Notes: generated by a model from the letters alone, not told the origin. 64,000 bases of DNA from Aquificota bacterium (GCA_015486015.1 WFSL01000002.1:1-64000), one strand, 5' to 3'; shown: positions 14,460-22,649, numbered from the stretch's first letter. Program-made: numbers and translations.

Positions 14460-14537
14460 AGTTCCCCCCAAAAACCGCCCGTAGTTGTAGTTGGGCGTGA
14501 CGATGCTGATCTTTGGCCAGGGGCGGCCATCGGGCAT
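14460..14537 (-). pseudogene. Glycosyltransferase family 2, N-terminal fragment
   Basis: From ATG 14537: PDGRPWPKISIVTPNYNYGR, then FLGG. This is the typical start of GT2 enzymes (rPWPkISIVTPsyNqgrFLe). After about 25 residues it changes to unrelated sequence leading into the IS256 relic. The 70-bp repeat copy 2 lies just upstream. Confidence 0.75.
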
Positions 14538-14559
14538 AGTGTCCGGAAGTGTGGCTTCT

Positions 14560-14634
14560 CTTCCGTCCAGGGGCAGCCGGTTTTACCAGGTGGGGGGTGG
14601 GGGAAGTTCACTCAAGGTCGGGCAGCGCATGGGG
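14560..14634. repeat. About 70-bp dispersed repeat, copy 2
   Basis: Contains GCAGCCGGTTTTACCAGG, GGGGAAGTTCACTCAAG and GGGCAGCGCATGG. Adjacent to the glycosyltransferase fragment. Confidence 0.8.
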
Positions 14635-14635
14635 C

Positions 14636-15070
14636 TCACTCCACCAGAGCTTCCAGGAAGGAGATGATATCTGGAAGGATCCTTTCCATCTTCTCAAGGT
14701 TCCTGTAAACCTCTTCATCATCAAGTTCCAGATACCCATGAGCCAAAACGTTCCTGAATCCACCAAGACCTCTCATCTTTTCGTACATCTCTTTGCCGAG
14801 AAGCTCCCTTTTGTAGGAGTTTTCAAGGATCTGCTCGTAGCTTTCACTGACCACGTTGAACTTTGCCGACAGGATGTGATCCAAAAAATCCAGAATATTC
14901 TCCGCAATCAGAAAAAGGAGACGTTCTATAGCGTATTTGCACTTTTTGTCTGAAAGATAAACATCAAAGGAAAGATCTCCGTAAGACTCAATATCTCTGC
15001 GATACTCCTTCAGCTTCTCGATCCTTTTTATCAGGCTCTCCTTTCTATAGACCACGCCTTCTCCTCTCAA
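14636..15070 (-). CDS. hepT: HepT-type HEPN ribonuclease toxin
   Basis: 144 aa. HEPN (DUF86) fold with the catalytic R-x4-H-x-Y motif intact in GFRNVLAHGYLELDDEEVYR, near residue 105. It cleaves RNA (tRNA in characterised members) unless AMPylated by MntA. It overlaps the upstream mntA by 26 nt. This is the complete version of the broken pair at 12.6-13.3 kb, although the two are not close paralogues. Confidence 0.88.
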   Translation of the reverse strand: MRGEGVVYRKESLIKRIEKLKEYRRDIESYGDLSFDVYLSDKKCKYAIERLLFLIAENILDFLDHILSAKFNVVSESYEQILENSYKRELLGKEMYEKMRGLGGFRNVLAHGYLELDDEEVYRNLEKMERILPDIISFLEALVE

Positions 15071-15476
15071 GATAGTACTTATAATCGTAGAACCTCTTTT
15101 TGGCCTTCAGTTCGAAATCATTCAGGATGTCAGGATCTCTGAAATATATGCTCTTTCCGGTGGCTATTACCTCAAAGGTTATGATGGGATCTGCCCTGTT
15201 CAGCCAGAGAAGGTTAAACCTGTCGGTGCCAAGAGCCTTGCTGAAGGAGCCATGGAGCGTGTAATAGTCTTCCCATGTAAAGGTTTTGTCCCCCAAGAAG
15301 GCAAAATCTATATCAGACTCGGCGGATGCACTGTTCCTACCCCTGATTCTGGACCCAAAGGCATAGAGCACAAGGACTTTCTCGTTCCCTTTTACAATTT
15401 CTATAGCCCTATTCAGCGCCTCTTCGGTAGAGATTCCAAGGGGTCGGGTGCCCCTCCATTTTTCCTTAACTGCCAA
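15045..15476 (-). CDS. mntA: MntA-type nucleotidyltransferase antitoxin
   Basis: 143 aa, starting at TTG 15476 with GAGGAG 5 nt upstream. Motif LYAFGSRIRGRNSASAESDI, then DFAFLG (GS-x-DxD), and a third Asp region at DRFNLLWLN. Longer than the 91-aa copy. Pairs with the HEPN toxin downstream. Confidence 0.87.
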   Translation of the reverse strand: MAVKEKWRGTRPLGISTEEALNRAIEIVKGNEKVLVLYAFGSRIRGRNSASAESDIDFAFLGDKTFTWEDYYTLHGSFSKALGTDRFNLLWLNRADPIITFEVIATGKSIYFRDPDILNDFELKAKKRFYDYKYYLERRRRGL

Positions 15477-16011
15477 AGAGTCTCCTCTCTCCTTTTTCGA
15501 TCCAGCAGCTCAACTGATATCCACATCTTTAAAAGCTTTAAGGGTGTTGTCAATGCAACTTCTTTTTAACAGTCTCCCTCAGGTGTTTTGGGTAGTTGAC
15601 GCATCAGCCTTTTGTTCTACTCTTTGAGCGGATTGGTAAGGCTCAAATACCATGATGGCGGTGATTCAAGGCCTTCCTCTGTCCAGGGGCAGCCGATTTT
15701 GCCGGGTTGGGGTAGGGGAAGTTCATTCAAGATCGGGCAGCGCATGCTTGGGTCTATTTGGTTCGCAGGGGCGAGAAAGGTGGTAAGGTGAGAAAGAGTT
15801 TATTGGGTTGGGTAAGGTTTTCCCCAAAACGGTAGCCTCTTTACCTGGGGACCCATTACAATCCCTTCAAATAGACAAGTCCCATAGTGCTGGTTTTCCC
15901 ACAGCTAACCCCTGTTGCGTTTGTTGAGCTCGTCTGGTTGATCTGGTTTGTCGCATCGGAAGGGGTGTCAGGTTTTCACCGATGTAACCGATACTCGACT
16001 TTTTGCTATGC
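15477..16011. other. 535-bp gene-free stretch
   Basis: Holds a possible -35 for mntA (TTGACA at 15553-15548, weak -10), the third 70-bp repeat (15674-15745), GCGAGAAAG-type units (about 15770), GTCTGGTTG-type units (15910-15955) and a partial REP-like word (15964-15980). No credible coding frame. Confidence 0.6.
15674..15745. repeat. About 70-bp dispersed repeat, copy 3
   Basis: Contains CCTCTGTCCAGGGGCAGCCG, GGGGTAGGGGAAGTTCATTC, and GATCGGGCAGCGCATG. No recognisable gene fragment abuts this copy. Confidence 0.8.
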
Positions 16012-16380
16012 TCACTTGGGCCCTGGAAATTCTACCAAAATTGTTTCTCCCTTTTCCACCTTTATGTCACCCCTGTAAAGCAAGAGCCCCCTTCCAAAGC
16101 AGTGAGAAAGGCGAAAGATCACACCCCTGTAATGCGTATGACCCACTGTAAACTCTGTCTGCTTCCCACTAAAGGCCTTGAGCATCTTTGAGAGCTCCGC
16201 CCTCTCATTTTCTCGGGCATGGTGAATCAACAACAAATGTGTCCCCTGAAGCCCACACCCTTTAACCACCTCAGCCGTCTCCATAACTTCACACTCAATG
16301 GCCTTTCCATCCCCCGACAGAGAAGGGGAAGACATAAACAAAAAGAGCAGTAACAATAGCAAAACACCGAGCCTCTTCAT
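16012..16380 (-). CDS. Secreted protein of unknown function
   Basis: 122 aa. A clear signal peptide, KRLGVLLLLLLFLFMSSPSLSG, with likely cleavage near residue 23. The mature part is about 100 aa, with three Cys (CEV, GCG, HCF) and a C-terminal beta-rich segment (LLLYRGDIKVEKGETILVEF). No family recognised. GGAGG precedes the ATG. It lies 91 nt downstream of manC in the same direction, so a periplasmic role linked to the polysaccharide is possible but not shown. Confidence 0.7.
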   Translation of the reverse strand: MKRLGVLLLLLLFLFMSSPSLSGDGKAIECEVMETAEVVKGCGLQGTHLLLIHHARENERAELSKMLKAFSGKQTEFTVGHTHYRGVIFRLSHCFGRGLLLYRGDIKVEKGETILVEFPGPK

Positions 16381-16471
16381 CCTTCAAACCTCCAATTTCA
16401 CCCTATGGGTGTCTGATCTATCTGGTTTGTTCGGTGTGTCTCCAAGGCGGTCAAAGCCCGTTGGATCTGGC

Positions 16472-17854
16472 TTATCTACCATAGCGGTCCTCTACTCTCA
16501 CGATATCATCTTCCCCAAGATAGTCTCCCACCTGGATCTCTATCACCTCTAAGGGCCCCATTCCAGGATTCTCTAAGCGATGGAGGGCATTTCGAGGGAT
16601 GAAGACTGACTCATCTTCTTGAAGCAGCATCTTCCGGCTGTTTAAGGTCACCTTCGCAGTCCCCTTCACCACCACCCAGTGCTCAGACCTGTAGGAATGT
16701 CTTTGAAGGCTCAAACACTCCCCCGGATTCACGCTGATCCGTTTCACCTTGTAACCACTGTTCTCCTGCAATACTGTGTAACTCCCCCAGGGCTTTTGAA
16801 CAGTGAGATGCACTGAAGCCTCCCTCCTGCCCAAGGAGCTGAGCCTCTTCACCACGTCCCTCACCTTCTGAGTGTGGCCCCTCTTGGAAACTAAGACGGC
16901 ATCTTCGGTCTCCACCACTATGCAGTCCTCCAGCCCAACAGTAGAGACAAGCCTATCCCTGCCAATAACAATGCTATTGACAGTGTCAACTGCGAGAACA
17001 TCCCCTTGCACGATGTTGCCGTGCTCGTCCCCCTCTAAGAGCTCGTACAGGGAGTCCCATGAACCCACATCGCTCCAGTGTAACTCAAGGATGAGGGTGA
17101 CCACCTTCCTGCTCCTCTCCATAACAGCGTAGTCAATGGAGATGGAGGGAAGGGCACCGAAGTCCCTTAGCATCTCGCTGTAGGATAGTGCCATACCCCT
17201 CGCTATTTCCGGCTCGTACCTTGCGAGCTCCCCCATCATGGAGGAGATGTTGAAGAGGAACATACCAGAGTTCCAGCAATAGCCCCCATCCTTTATGTAC
17301 CCTTGGGCGGCACGAAGGTCCGGCTTTTCGATGAACCCTTCAACATGGAATAGCCTTCCACCCCTGTAAAGAGGAGGACCTACCTTTATGTATCCGTATC
17401 CCGTCTCAGCACGAGTAGGCCTCACACCAAAGGTCACGATGTACCCATCACGGGCAGCCTCTGCTGCTGAGAGGACGCTTTCCACAAGCACATCCACCGG
17501 GTGGACCACATGGTCGGAGGGTGTAACAAAGACCACCTCATCCTCAGAGGCACCCATCTCCTCCAGGCAGTACTTCATGCCCAGTGCAATGGCAGGGCCA
17601 GTATTCCTGACCTCTGGCTCAAATACTATATGGCTCAGGCCGTAAGGGCTAAGCTCCCCCATTGTCTGGTACCTAAAATCACTGTTGGCAAGCACAACTA
17701 TCTCTTTTGGGGGAACCAGCTCCAAGAGTCTCTCCACTGCCTGACAAAGCAGGGATTTCTCGCTATTGAGTTTCAGGAACTGCTTTGGGAGGCAGTGCCT
17801 ACTGAACGGCCAGAGCCTGGATCCGGATCCACCTGCCAAGAGTAGCGCTTTCAC
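16472..17854 (-). CDS. manC: Mannose-1-phosphate guanylyltransferase / mannose-6-phosphate isomerase
   Basis: 460 aa, the standard bifunctional type II PMI-GMP (AlgA/CpsB). N-terminal pyrophosphorylase signature LLAGGSGSRLWPFSRHCLPK at residues 5-24; VTPSDHVV; FIEKPD. The C-terminal cupin isomerase domain starts near residue 345 with QKPWGSYTVL and has SLQRHSYRSEHWVVVKGTAK. Produces GDP-mannose, the precursor for GDP-fucose; a fucose synthase relic is at 2.8 kb. GTG start overlapping the epimerase stop (GTGA). Confidence 0.95.
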   Translation of the reverse strand: MKALLLAGGSGSRLWPFSRHCLPKQFLKLNSEKSLLCQAVERLLELVPPKEIVVLANSDFRYQTMGELSPYGLSHIVFEPEVRNTGPAIALGMKYCLEEMGASEDEVVFVTPSDHVVHPVDVLVESVLSAAEAARDGYIVTFGVRPTRAETGYGYIKVGPPLYRGGRLFHVEGFIEKPDLRAAQGYIKDGGYCWNSGMFLFNISSMMGELARYEPEIARGMALSYSEMLRDFGALPSISIDYAVMERSRKVVTLILELHWSDVGSWDSLYELLEGDEHGNIVQGDVLAVDTVNSIVIGRDRLVSTVGLEDCIVVETEDAVLVSKRGHTQKVRDVVKRLSSLGRREASVHLTVQKPWGSYTVLQENSGYKVKRISVNPGECLSLQRHSYRSEHWVVVKGTAKVTLNSRKMLLQEDESVFIPRNALHRLENPGMGPLEVIEIQVGDYLGEDDIVRVEDRYGR

Positions 17855-18870
17855 CCTTCCTTCCCTCCTGAACCTTCATCTGTTTCTACCTCTCTCGCCC
17901 ACTCCCTGTTTTTCCTATACCAGTTCACCAGATTCCTCATGCCCTCCTCAAAGGGCGTAGATGGGCTCCAACCCAGAAGTTCCTTGGCCTTACCTATGTC
18001 CGCCCATGTTGCATGGACATCTGCCGGATGCATAGGGAGGAACTCTATGTTGGCCCTCTTGCTTGTCAGTTCTTCTACAAGCCTTATGGCATCCATAAGT
18101 ACTACAGGGGTATCTGAACCCAAGTTAATGATTTCATAAACAGGGGATGGGGATGTCCTTTCTTCCATGTACTTTACTGCGGCAATGGTGCCCCGGGCGA
18201 TATCGTCTACATAGGTGAAATCCCTGGACTGGGTCCCGTCACCATAGACCAGAACAGGCTTGCCCTCCATTATCCATTGCACGAACCTGAATAGGCTCAT
18301 ATCAGGCCTTCCAGCAGGCCCATAAACGGTGAAGTAACGGAGAACGGTGACATCAATACCATAAAGGTAGTGATACGTATAGCAAAGGGTTTCGGCAGCC
18401 TTCTTGGAGGCGGCATAGGGGGAAAGAGGTATACTTGTATCAGCATCCTCCCTGTATGGCATGGGGTTATGTTTCCCGTATAGGGAAGAGGTGGAGGCAA
18501 GGATGAATCTCTTTGTGCCATGTTCTTTAGCGAGTTCCAGAAGATTAAGGGTGCCGGTAACATTGGCCTCATAGTAAACCCAAGGGTTTTCCACGGACTG
18601 TCTCACTCCCGCCCGGGCGGCAAGGTTTATGATGGCATCAAACTGGGCGCTGAAGATCCCCCTTAGGGAAGAGAGATCTGAGATATCAATAGGGTAAAAG
18701 GTAAAGTTGGGACGCCCCATAAGTTTTTCCAGACGCCATTTTTTCAGTCTCACATCGTAGGCATCGTTCATGTTGTCCACACCAATCACGGTATGCCCCT
18801 CTCCCAGGAGAAACTCCGCTACCTTGGAGGCAATAAACCCTGCAACCCCTGTCAGCAGATAAAAGGCCAT
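17851..18870 (-). CDS. NAD-dependent nucleotide-sugar epimerase (UDP-glucuronate 4-epimerase type)
   Basis: 339 aa from ATG 18870, just before the Rossmann strand FYLLTGVAGFIASKVAEFLL. The frame opens 7 codons earlier at 18891, inside the ops element. It has DNMNDAYDVRLKKWRL (typical of GalE-like UDP-GlcA epimerases), RAGVRQSVENPWVY, STSSLYG, YAASKKAAE (catalytic Tyr-x3-Lys) and RYFTVYGPAGRPDMSLFRF. The substrate is inferred from these motifs. First structural gene after the ops element. Confidence 0.88.
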   Translation of the reverse strand: MAFYLLTGVAGFIASKVAEFLLGEGHTVIGVDNMNDAYDVRLKKWRLEKLMGRPNFTFYPIDISDLSSLRGIFSAQFDAIINLAARAGVRQSVENPWVYYEANVTGTLNLLELAKEHGTKRFILASTSSLYGKHNPMPYREDADTSIPLSPYAASKKAAETLCYTYHYLYGIDVTVLRYFTVYGPAGRPDMSLFRFVQWIMEGKPVLVYGDGTQSRDFTYVDDIARGTIAAVKYMEERTSPSPVYEIINLGSDTPVVLMDAIRLVEELTSKRANIEFLPMHPADVHATWADIGKAKELLGWSPSTPFEEGMRNLVNWYRKNREWAREVETDEGSGGKEG

Positions 18871-18889
18871 ACCCTGAGGTTTAAAAAAC

Positions 18890-18900
18890 ATGCTACCGCC
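18890..18900 (-). promoter_or_regulatory. ops-like element (RfaH/NusG-paralogue recruitment site)
   Basis: The minus strand reads GGCGGTAGCAT, an 11 of 11 match to the published ops consensus GGCGGTAGCNT. It lies in the leader between the nusG-like gene and the first polysaccharide gene. A TATAAA at 18917-18912 might be a local -10 box, giving a transcript beginning just before ops. Confidence 0.75.
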
Positions 18901-19044
18901 ATAAGCGCCCCTTTATAGCACGCCCCTTCATTACCACTATAAGTTTTGCAAACCTTAATGCCTTCAAAAAAGCTGCTGAATCTCTTTTTCACATATAGCG
19001 AGGGGCCTCAACCCCCGATCTTACCCTAACATGCATAATCTCTT

Positions 19045-19545
19045 TCATGGACTACCTACGAGATCGGGGGCAATCTCCACCTTGGCCTGGTAACGGATAG
19101 TGCTCAACAGGATCAAGACCCTCTCCTTGGGTTTAAGCTCCTCTAAGAAGATGCCCTCCAGGCCCTTCAATGGCCCCTCCTGGATCACTACCTTCTCCCC
19201 ACGGGCGAATTTCCGCGGTTGAAGGACCACGAAACCCTCCACCATCCTCGACCTTATCGCCTGTATTATGGCCTCATCTACTGCATATGGGCTTCCCACA
19301 CTGTCTCCCACAATCCGCCTCACACCTCGGGTATACTTGATGGTGTGATAGTGCTCTTCAAGCTCAAAGCGGGAAAAGATATAGCAGGGGAAGAGCTCTT
19401 CCACTGCAGCCACATACCTTCCTTTAAGATACCTCTTTCTTCTGATTTTTGGATTGAATACCTCTAAACCCAAACGCCCCCGAAGCGCATCGCTCACTGC
19501 ATCCTCTTTACCGGCCTTTGTATAGATGCAGTACCAATTTTTCAT
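19045..19545 (-). CDS. NusG-paralogue transcription antiterminator (RfaH/UpxY/LoaP-like)
   Basis: 166 aa from ATG 19545. NGN domain: NWYCIYTKAGKEDAVSDALR, LFPCYIFSRFELEEHYHTIK, TRGVRRIVG. The C-terminal KOW motif is KVVIQEGPLKGLEGIFLEEL. Specialised NusG paralogues of this size head capsule/EPS operons and bind paused RNA polymerase at ops-type sites. This gene precedes the manC/epimerase/rfb genes and is followed by an ops match. The start is set by the promoter geometry: -10 TTAAAT, 7 nt, ATG, with no Shine-Dalgarno, so the mRNA may be leaderless. Confidence 0.9.
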   Translation of the reverse strand: MKNWYCIYTKAGKEDAVSDALRGRLGLEVFNPKIRRKRYLKGRYVAAVEELFPCYIFSRFELEEHYHTIKYTRGVRRIVGDSVGSPYAVDEAIIQAIRSRMVEGFVVLQPRKFARGEKVVIQEGPLKGLEGIFLEELKPKERVLILLSTIRYQAKVEIAPDLVGSP

Positions 19546-19552
19546 GATAATC

Positions 19553-19581
19553 ATTTAAAGGAAAAGAAGCCAAACAGTCAA
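19553..19581 (-). promoter_or_regulatory. Promoter of nusG-like gene
   Basis: Minus strand: -35 TTGACT (19581-19576), 17-nt spacer, -10 TTAAAT (19558-19553), then 7 nt to the ATG at 19545. Confidence 0.65.
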
Positions 19582-19670
19582 TCCCCCAAATTAAACAATT
19601 CTGTGCTGGGAGTTTGCATCGGCACCCTTAAGCAGCACCCCACACCTGGGTCGGGGAAACCCGGTAGAAT

Positions 19671-19757
19671 TGGTGCCCGGAGCGGGACTCGAACCCGCAC
19701 GGGGAATGCCCCAGGGGATTTTAAGTCCCCTGCGTCTACCAGTTCCGCCATCCGGGC
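19671..19757 (-). tRNA. tRNA-Leu (anticodon TAA)
   Basis: 87 nt including the encoded CCA. Acceptor stem GCCCGGA/TCCGGGC; D-arm TGGCGGAACTGGTAGACGC (class II Leu type); anticodon stem-loop GGGGACTTAAAATCCCC with TAA at positions 34-36; variable arm TGGGGCATTCCCCGT; T-arm GCGGGTTCGAACCCGC. Separates the accessory region from the Mla operon; tRNA genes are frequent boundaries of integrated DNA, but no attachment-site duplication was seen. Confidence 0.97.
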
Positions 19758-19774
19758 AAGGCGCTGCATAAGGG

Positions 19775-19803
19775 AATTTACCCCGGGGTCTCATGGAGTG
19801 CAA
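19775..19803 (-). promoter_or_regulatory. Candidate tRNA-Leu promoter
   Basis: Minus strand: TTGCAC (19803-19798), 17-nt spacer, TAAATT (19780-19775), placing the start of transcription about 10 nt before the tRNA. Confidence 0.45.
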
Positions 19804-19894
19804 GCCTGCACAGCCGAAAGATCTTATGAAAAAGCAGCAAATAAAAGATCAGCAGAAGCGACTCAAGATGGAATGGTCCTAACACTCCCCGTCA

Positions 19895-20500
19895 TCACGC
19901 ACCTTTCTTGAGCTTCTCTACCTTCTTCTGTAGGGTCTTTAGCATCTTATCAAAGGTGGAGTTCACCAGGATGTTGTTTATCTGAACCCTATAGTTGTTC
20001 ACCATACTCACGCCCTCAATGAGTATGTCATAGACCAGCCATTTGCCCTTCCTATTAATAAGGCGACACTCCATAGAGATGGGCTTCTCCTGGGTCTTGG
20101 TATAAACCTTTAGGAAGACCCTTGCGTACGGCTCATCTATCTCCTGTTTTCCATATACAATCTTCTCCCCTGAATACCTTTCAAACTTATCGGCATAGTT
20201 GGCCTTGACAAACTCCTTGAACAGCACCGTAAACCTCTCCCGCTGTTCTGGGGTGACGCGCCTCCATCTGATAGCCAGCACCCTCTTGGCCACCTCGTGC
20301 CAGTCTACAGCACTATCCACAATCTTGAGGATCTTCTGGCTCCTCTCGTGGGGCTTGAGTTTGGGGTTTTTGAGAATAGCTAAGGACTGGTCAATTTCGC
20401 TCTTCACCTGATCCAGTGGAGAGAGGACCCCCGTAGCCCCAAATAATGGAATCGCCATACAAAGGGGAAAAATGAGCAAAAGCACCTTTATCACTTTCAT
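19895..20500 (-). CDS. mlaC: MlaC periplasmic phospholipid carrier
   Basis: 201 aa with a signal peptide (KVIKVLLLIFPLCMAIPLFG). MlaC/Ttg2D domain: VDWHEVAKRVLAIRWRRVTP, ERFTVLFKEFVKANYADKFE, KGKWLVYDILIEGVSMVNNY, RVQINNILVN. It shuttles phospholipids between the MlaA outer-membrane complex and the MlaFED transporter. Last gene of the mla operon, 10 nt after mlaA. Confidence 0.93.
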   Translation of the reverse strand: MKVIKVLLLIFPLCMAIPLFGATGVLSPLDQVKSEIDQSLAILKNPKLKPHERSQKILKIVDSAVDWHEVAKRVLAIRWRRVTPEQRERFTVLFKEFVKANYADKFERYSGEKIVYGKQEIDEPYARVFLKVYTKTQEKPISMECRLINRKGKWLVYDILIEGVSMVNNYRVQINNILVNSTFDKMLKTLQKKVEKLKKGA

Positions 20501-20510
20501 CTCTTCACCC

Positions 20511-21377
20511 CTAATGTTTAATGAGTTGCCTTCTATACTGATAATAGGCGTTCCTCACGGCAATGTATGGATCTATGGCCGACTTGATGAGGCCCTCATA
20601 GGTACCAATGGTGAGGGACGTCTCATTCACCTTGTTCAGGGCATACAAACCTAAGTAGGTCCATGTATTCAACAGATAGTAGAGGGGATCCATAAAGGTG
20701 TCTGCAATATAGCCCAAGGCATCCCTCACACAGGAGGGACCAAGGATAGGTATATCGATGTAGAATACCTCCTTGAGGCCATAGACGCCAAGGGTCTGTC
20801 CCGCGTCCTCGTCCACCTTTGCCAGGCCCATGTCGGTGGCGGGGTCCAGAAAGCCCGCTATCCCTACAGTGGAGTTGATGACAAAGCGGCACAGCACCGT
20901 TCCAGCCTTCTTCATCTTGAGCTGGAGGACTGAGTTGGCGAATCTGATAGGTGCATGAAGATTGGAGATGGCATGCCTCACCCCTATACGCACCTGCTCC
21001 GGAAGGATAAAGCCATAGAGCCTGGCTATGGGCTTGAGGGCGTCGAAATAGAGCCTGTTGTTTATCCAGAAGAACCCCCGGTTCAGTGGCTGAAAGGGGT
21101 CGGGCATAGTGCCTTGAATGGTCTTAGCCGGGGCCCCGGCCTCTTTGGCCTTCTCTTCCTCCCAGTATTGCGCCAGTTCCACCTTCTTATGATCCACCTT
21201 GTCCTTACATGGGCAAAACCCCTCTTCCTTAGGCAACACAAGTGGGATAGAGTCCGCAGAGGCCAAGAATAGATGCGATGGTTCTCCTGCAAAGACCAAC
21301 GAACCTGTAAAAAACAAAAGAAAAATCCACACCACGCTCGAAACGGGCCCTCTCATTTTTAGTACCCTCCCCTTCAT
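20511..21377 (-). CDS. mlaA: MlaA (VacJ-like) outer-membrane phospholipid protein
   Basis: 288 aa. Signal sequence [16 protein letters not shown], without the lipobox Cys found in E. coli MlaA, then about 60 residues of linker. The MlaA core: [58 protein letters not shown] and [13 protein letters not shown]. Overlaps mlaD by ATGA. In many proteobacteria mlaA is unlinked; here it is within the operon between mlaD and mlaC, as in several non-enteric lineages. Confidence 0.92.
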   Translation of the reverse strand: MKGRVLKMRGPVSSVVWIFLLFFTGSLVFAGEPSHLFLASADSIPLVLPKEEGFCPCKDKVDHKKVELAQYWEEEKAKEAGAPAKTIQGTMPDPFQPLNRGFFWINNRLYFDALKPIARLYGFILPEQVRIGVRHAISNLHAPIRFANSVLQLKMKKAGTVLCRFVINSTVGIAGFLDPATDMGLAKVDEDAGQTLGVYGLKEVFYIDIPILGPSCVRDALGYIADTFMDPLYYLLNTWTYLGLYALNKVNETSLTIGTYEGLIKSAIDPYIAVRNAYYQYRRQLIKH

Positions 21378-21826
21378 TTTCCTGGGCTTCCATAGATAAG
21401 ACGGCCAATAGCTTCGCTGAGGTCAAAAGGAGGCTGGGTCTCCCTGATGCGCCCACCGGGCTTAATCATCCGCTCCGACGCCCCTGGGGTGATAGAGACG
21501 TACTTCTCTCCGATGAGCCCTTTGGTTTTCACTGCCGCAATAGAGTCATCAGGCAGCTTCACATTGGAATGAAGAGCGAAGGTGACCACAGCAGTGTAAT
21601 CCTTTGGATCCAATTTGATGTCCTTCACCCTCCCTATCTCCACCCCCCCTATCTCCACGCTGGCCCCCTCTTTCAGTCCTCCAACGCTGGAGAACTTTGC
21701 ATAGACCTCGTATCCCCTGTGGCCTATAACCTCCATCTTGCCCAACTTAATGGACAAGTAGGCCAAACATATTATCCCAATTAGAAAAAATACACCAACC
21801 GCCAGTTCCAAGTCAAACCTTTTCAT
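21374..21826 (-). CDS. mlaD: MlaD, MCE-domain membrane protein
   Basis: 150 aa. One N-terminal transmembrane helix ([19 protein letters not shown]), then a single MCE domain: [49 protein letters not shown]. Hexameric lipid-channel subunit of the MlaFEDB transporter. Start overlaps the mlaF stop (ATGA). Confidence 0.94.
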   Translation of the reverse strand: MKRFDLELAVGVFFLIGIICLAYLSIKLGKMEVIGHRGYEVYAKFSSVGGLKEGASVEIGGVEIGRVKDIKLDPKDYTAVVTFALHSNVKLPDDSIAAVKTKGLIGEKYVSITPGASERMIKPGGRIRETQPPFDLSEAIGRLIYGSPGK

Positions 21827-22638
21827 CTCTCTTCTCCCGCATAACGCTGTCTCTCTTCCATAAATTCCTTTTCCAGCATGCCTATGATAGGGATGAAAGC
21901 CTCCTTCATATCCTCCCTGCCCCCTGTGATAAACTGTTGAACTATGGGGTGCGTGGAACGCATTATGTCTAAAGGGGTTCCAAAGGCCACTATCCTCCCT
22001 TCGTGGAGCATGGCCACCTTGTCCACCAAAAAAAAGATATCCGGTATCTCATGAGAGACCACAATTCCCGTGAAACAGACCCTTCGGTGGGTCTCCTTGA
22101 TGAGTTCATTGATGGAGTGGGCTGTAATAGGGTCCAGCCCCGTTGTGGGCTCATCAAAGAGCATGATTTCAGGCGTAGTAACCATGCATCTGGCCAATGA
22201 GGCCCTCTTCTTCATGCCCCCACTGAGCTCCGCAGGGTACTTGTATTCCATCCCCTTTAACCCCACCTGCTCCAGCTCATAAAGAACCTTGTCCCTGATC
22301 TCGCTCTCCTTCGCCTTTGTCTTCTCCCTGAGGGGGAATGCCACATTATCGTAAAGGGTGAGAGAGTCGAATAGGGCACCACCCTGGAAGAGGAAGCCCA
22401 CCCTGCTCCTGAGCCTCTCCAGCTTTCTCCCCTTAGCGCTGGTAATATCCTCACCACCTATCAGCACCTTCCCCTTCTGTCCCTTCATAAGGGCCACGAT
22501 GTGTTTTAAAAGAACACTTTTACCCACTCCGCTCTTCCCAATGAGGGCCAGGACCTCGCCCTTCTCTACCCTGAGCGAGACCCCATCCAGGACCTTCTGC
22601 CTGCCCAGGGTTGTATGGAGGTCAATCACCTGTATCAC
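21823..22638 (-). CDS. mlaF: MlaF, ABC transporter ATPase
   Basis: 271 aa starting at GTG 22638 (AAGGAGG upstream). Walker [22 protein letters not shown]-loop [13 protein letters not shown], signature [14 protein letters not shown], Walker [14 protein letters not shown], and H-loop VVSHEIPD. Powers phospholipid transport with MlaE and MlaD. Confidence 0.95.
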   Translation of the reverse strand: MIQVIDLHTTLGRQKVLDGVSLRVEKGEVLALIGKSGVGKSVLLKHIVALMKGQKGKVLIGGEDITSAKGRKLERLRSRVGFLFQGGALFDSLTLYDNVAFPLREKTKAKESEIRDKVLYELEQVGLKGMEYKYPAELSGGMKKRASLARCMVTTPEIMLFDEPTTGLDPITAHSINELIKETHRRVCFTGIVVSHEIPDIFFLVDKVAMLHEGRIVAFGTPLDIMRSTHPIVQQFITGGREDMKEAFIPIIGMLEKEFMEERQRYAGEER

Positions 22639-22649
22639 CTGTCCCTCCT

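Noticed and set aside
19671-19757. tRNA-Leu as an integration site of the accessory region
   Set aside because: No duplicated tRNA 3' end or integrase was found in the window, so an island boundary cannot be claimed.
19794-19883. 29-codon plus-strand frame with a Lys/Gln-rich end next to the tRNA
   Set aside because: Overlaps the tRNA promoter on the other strand, lacks a ribosome site and has no supporting context.
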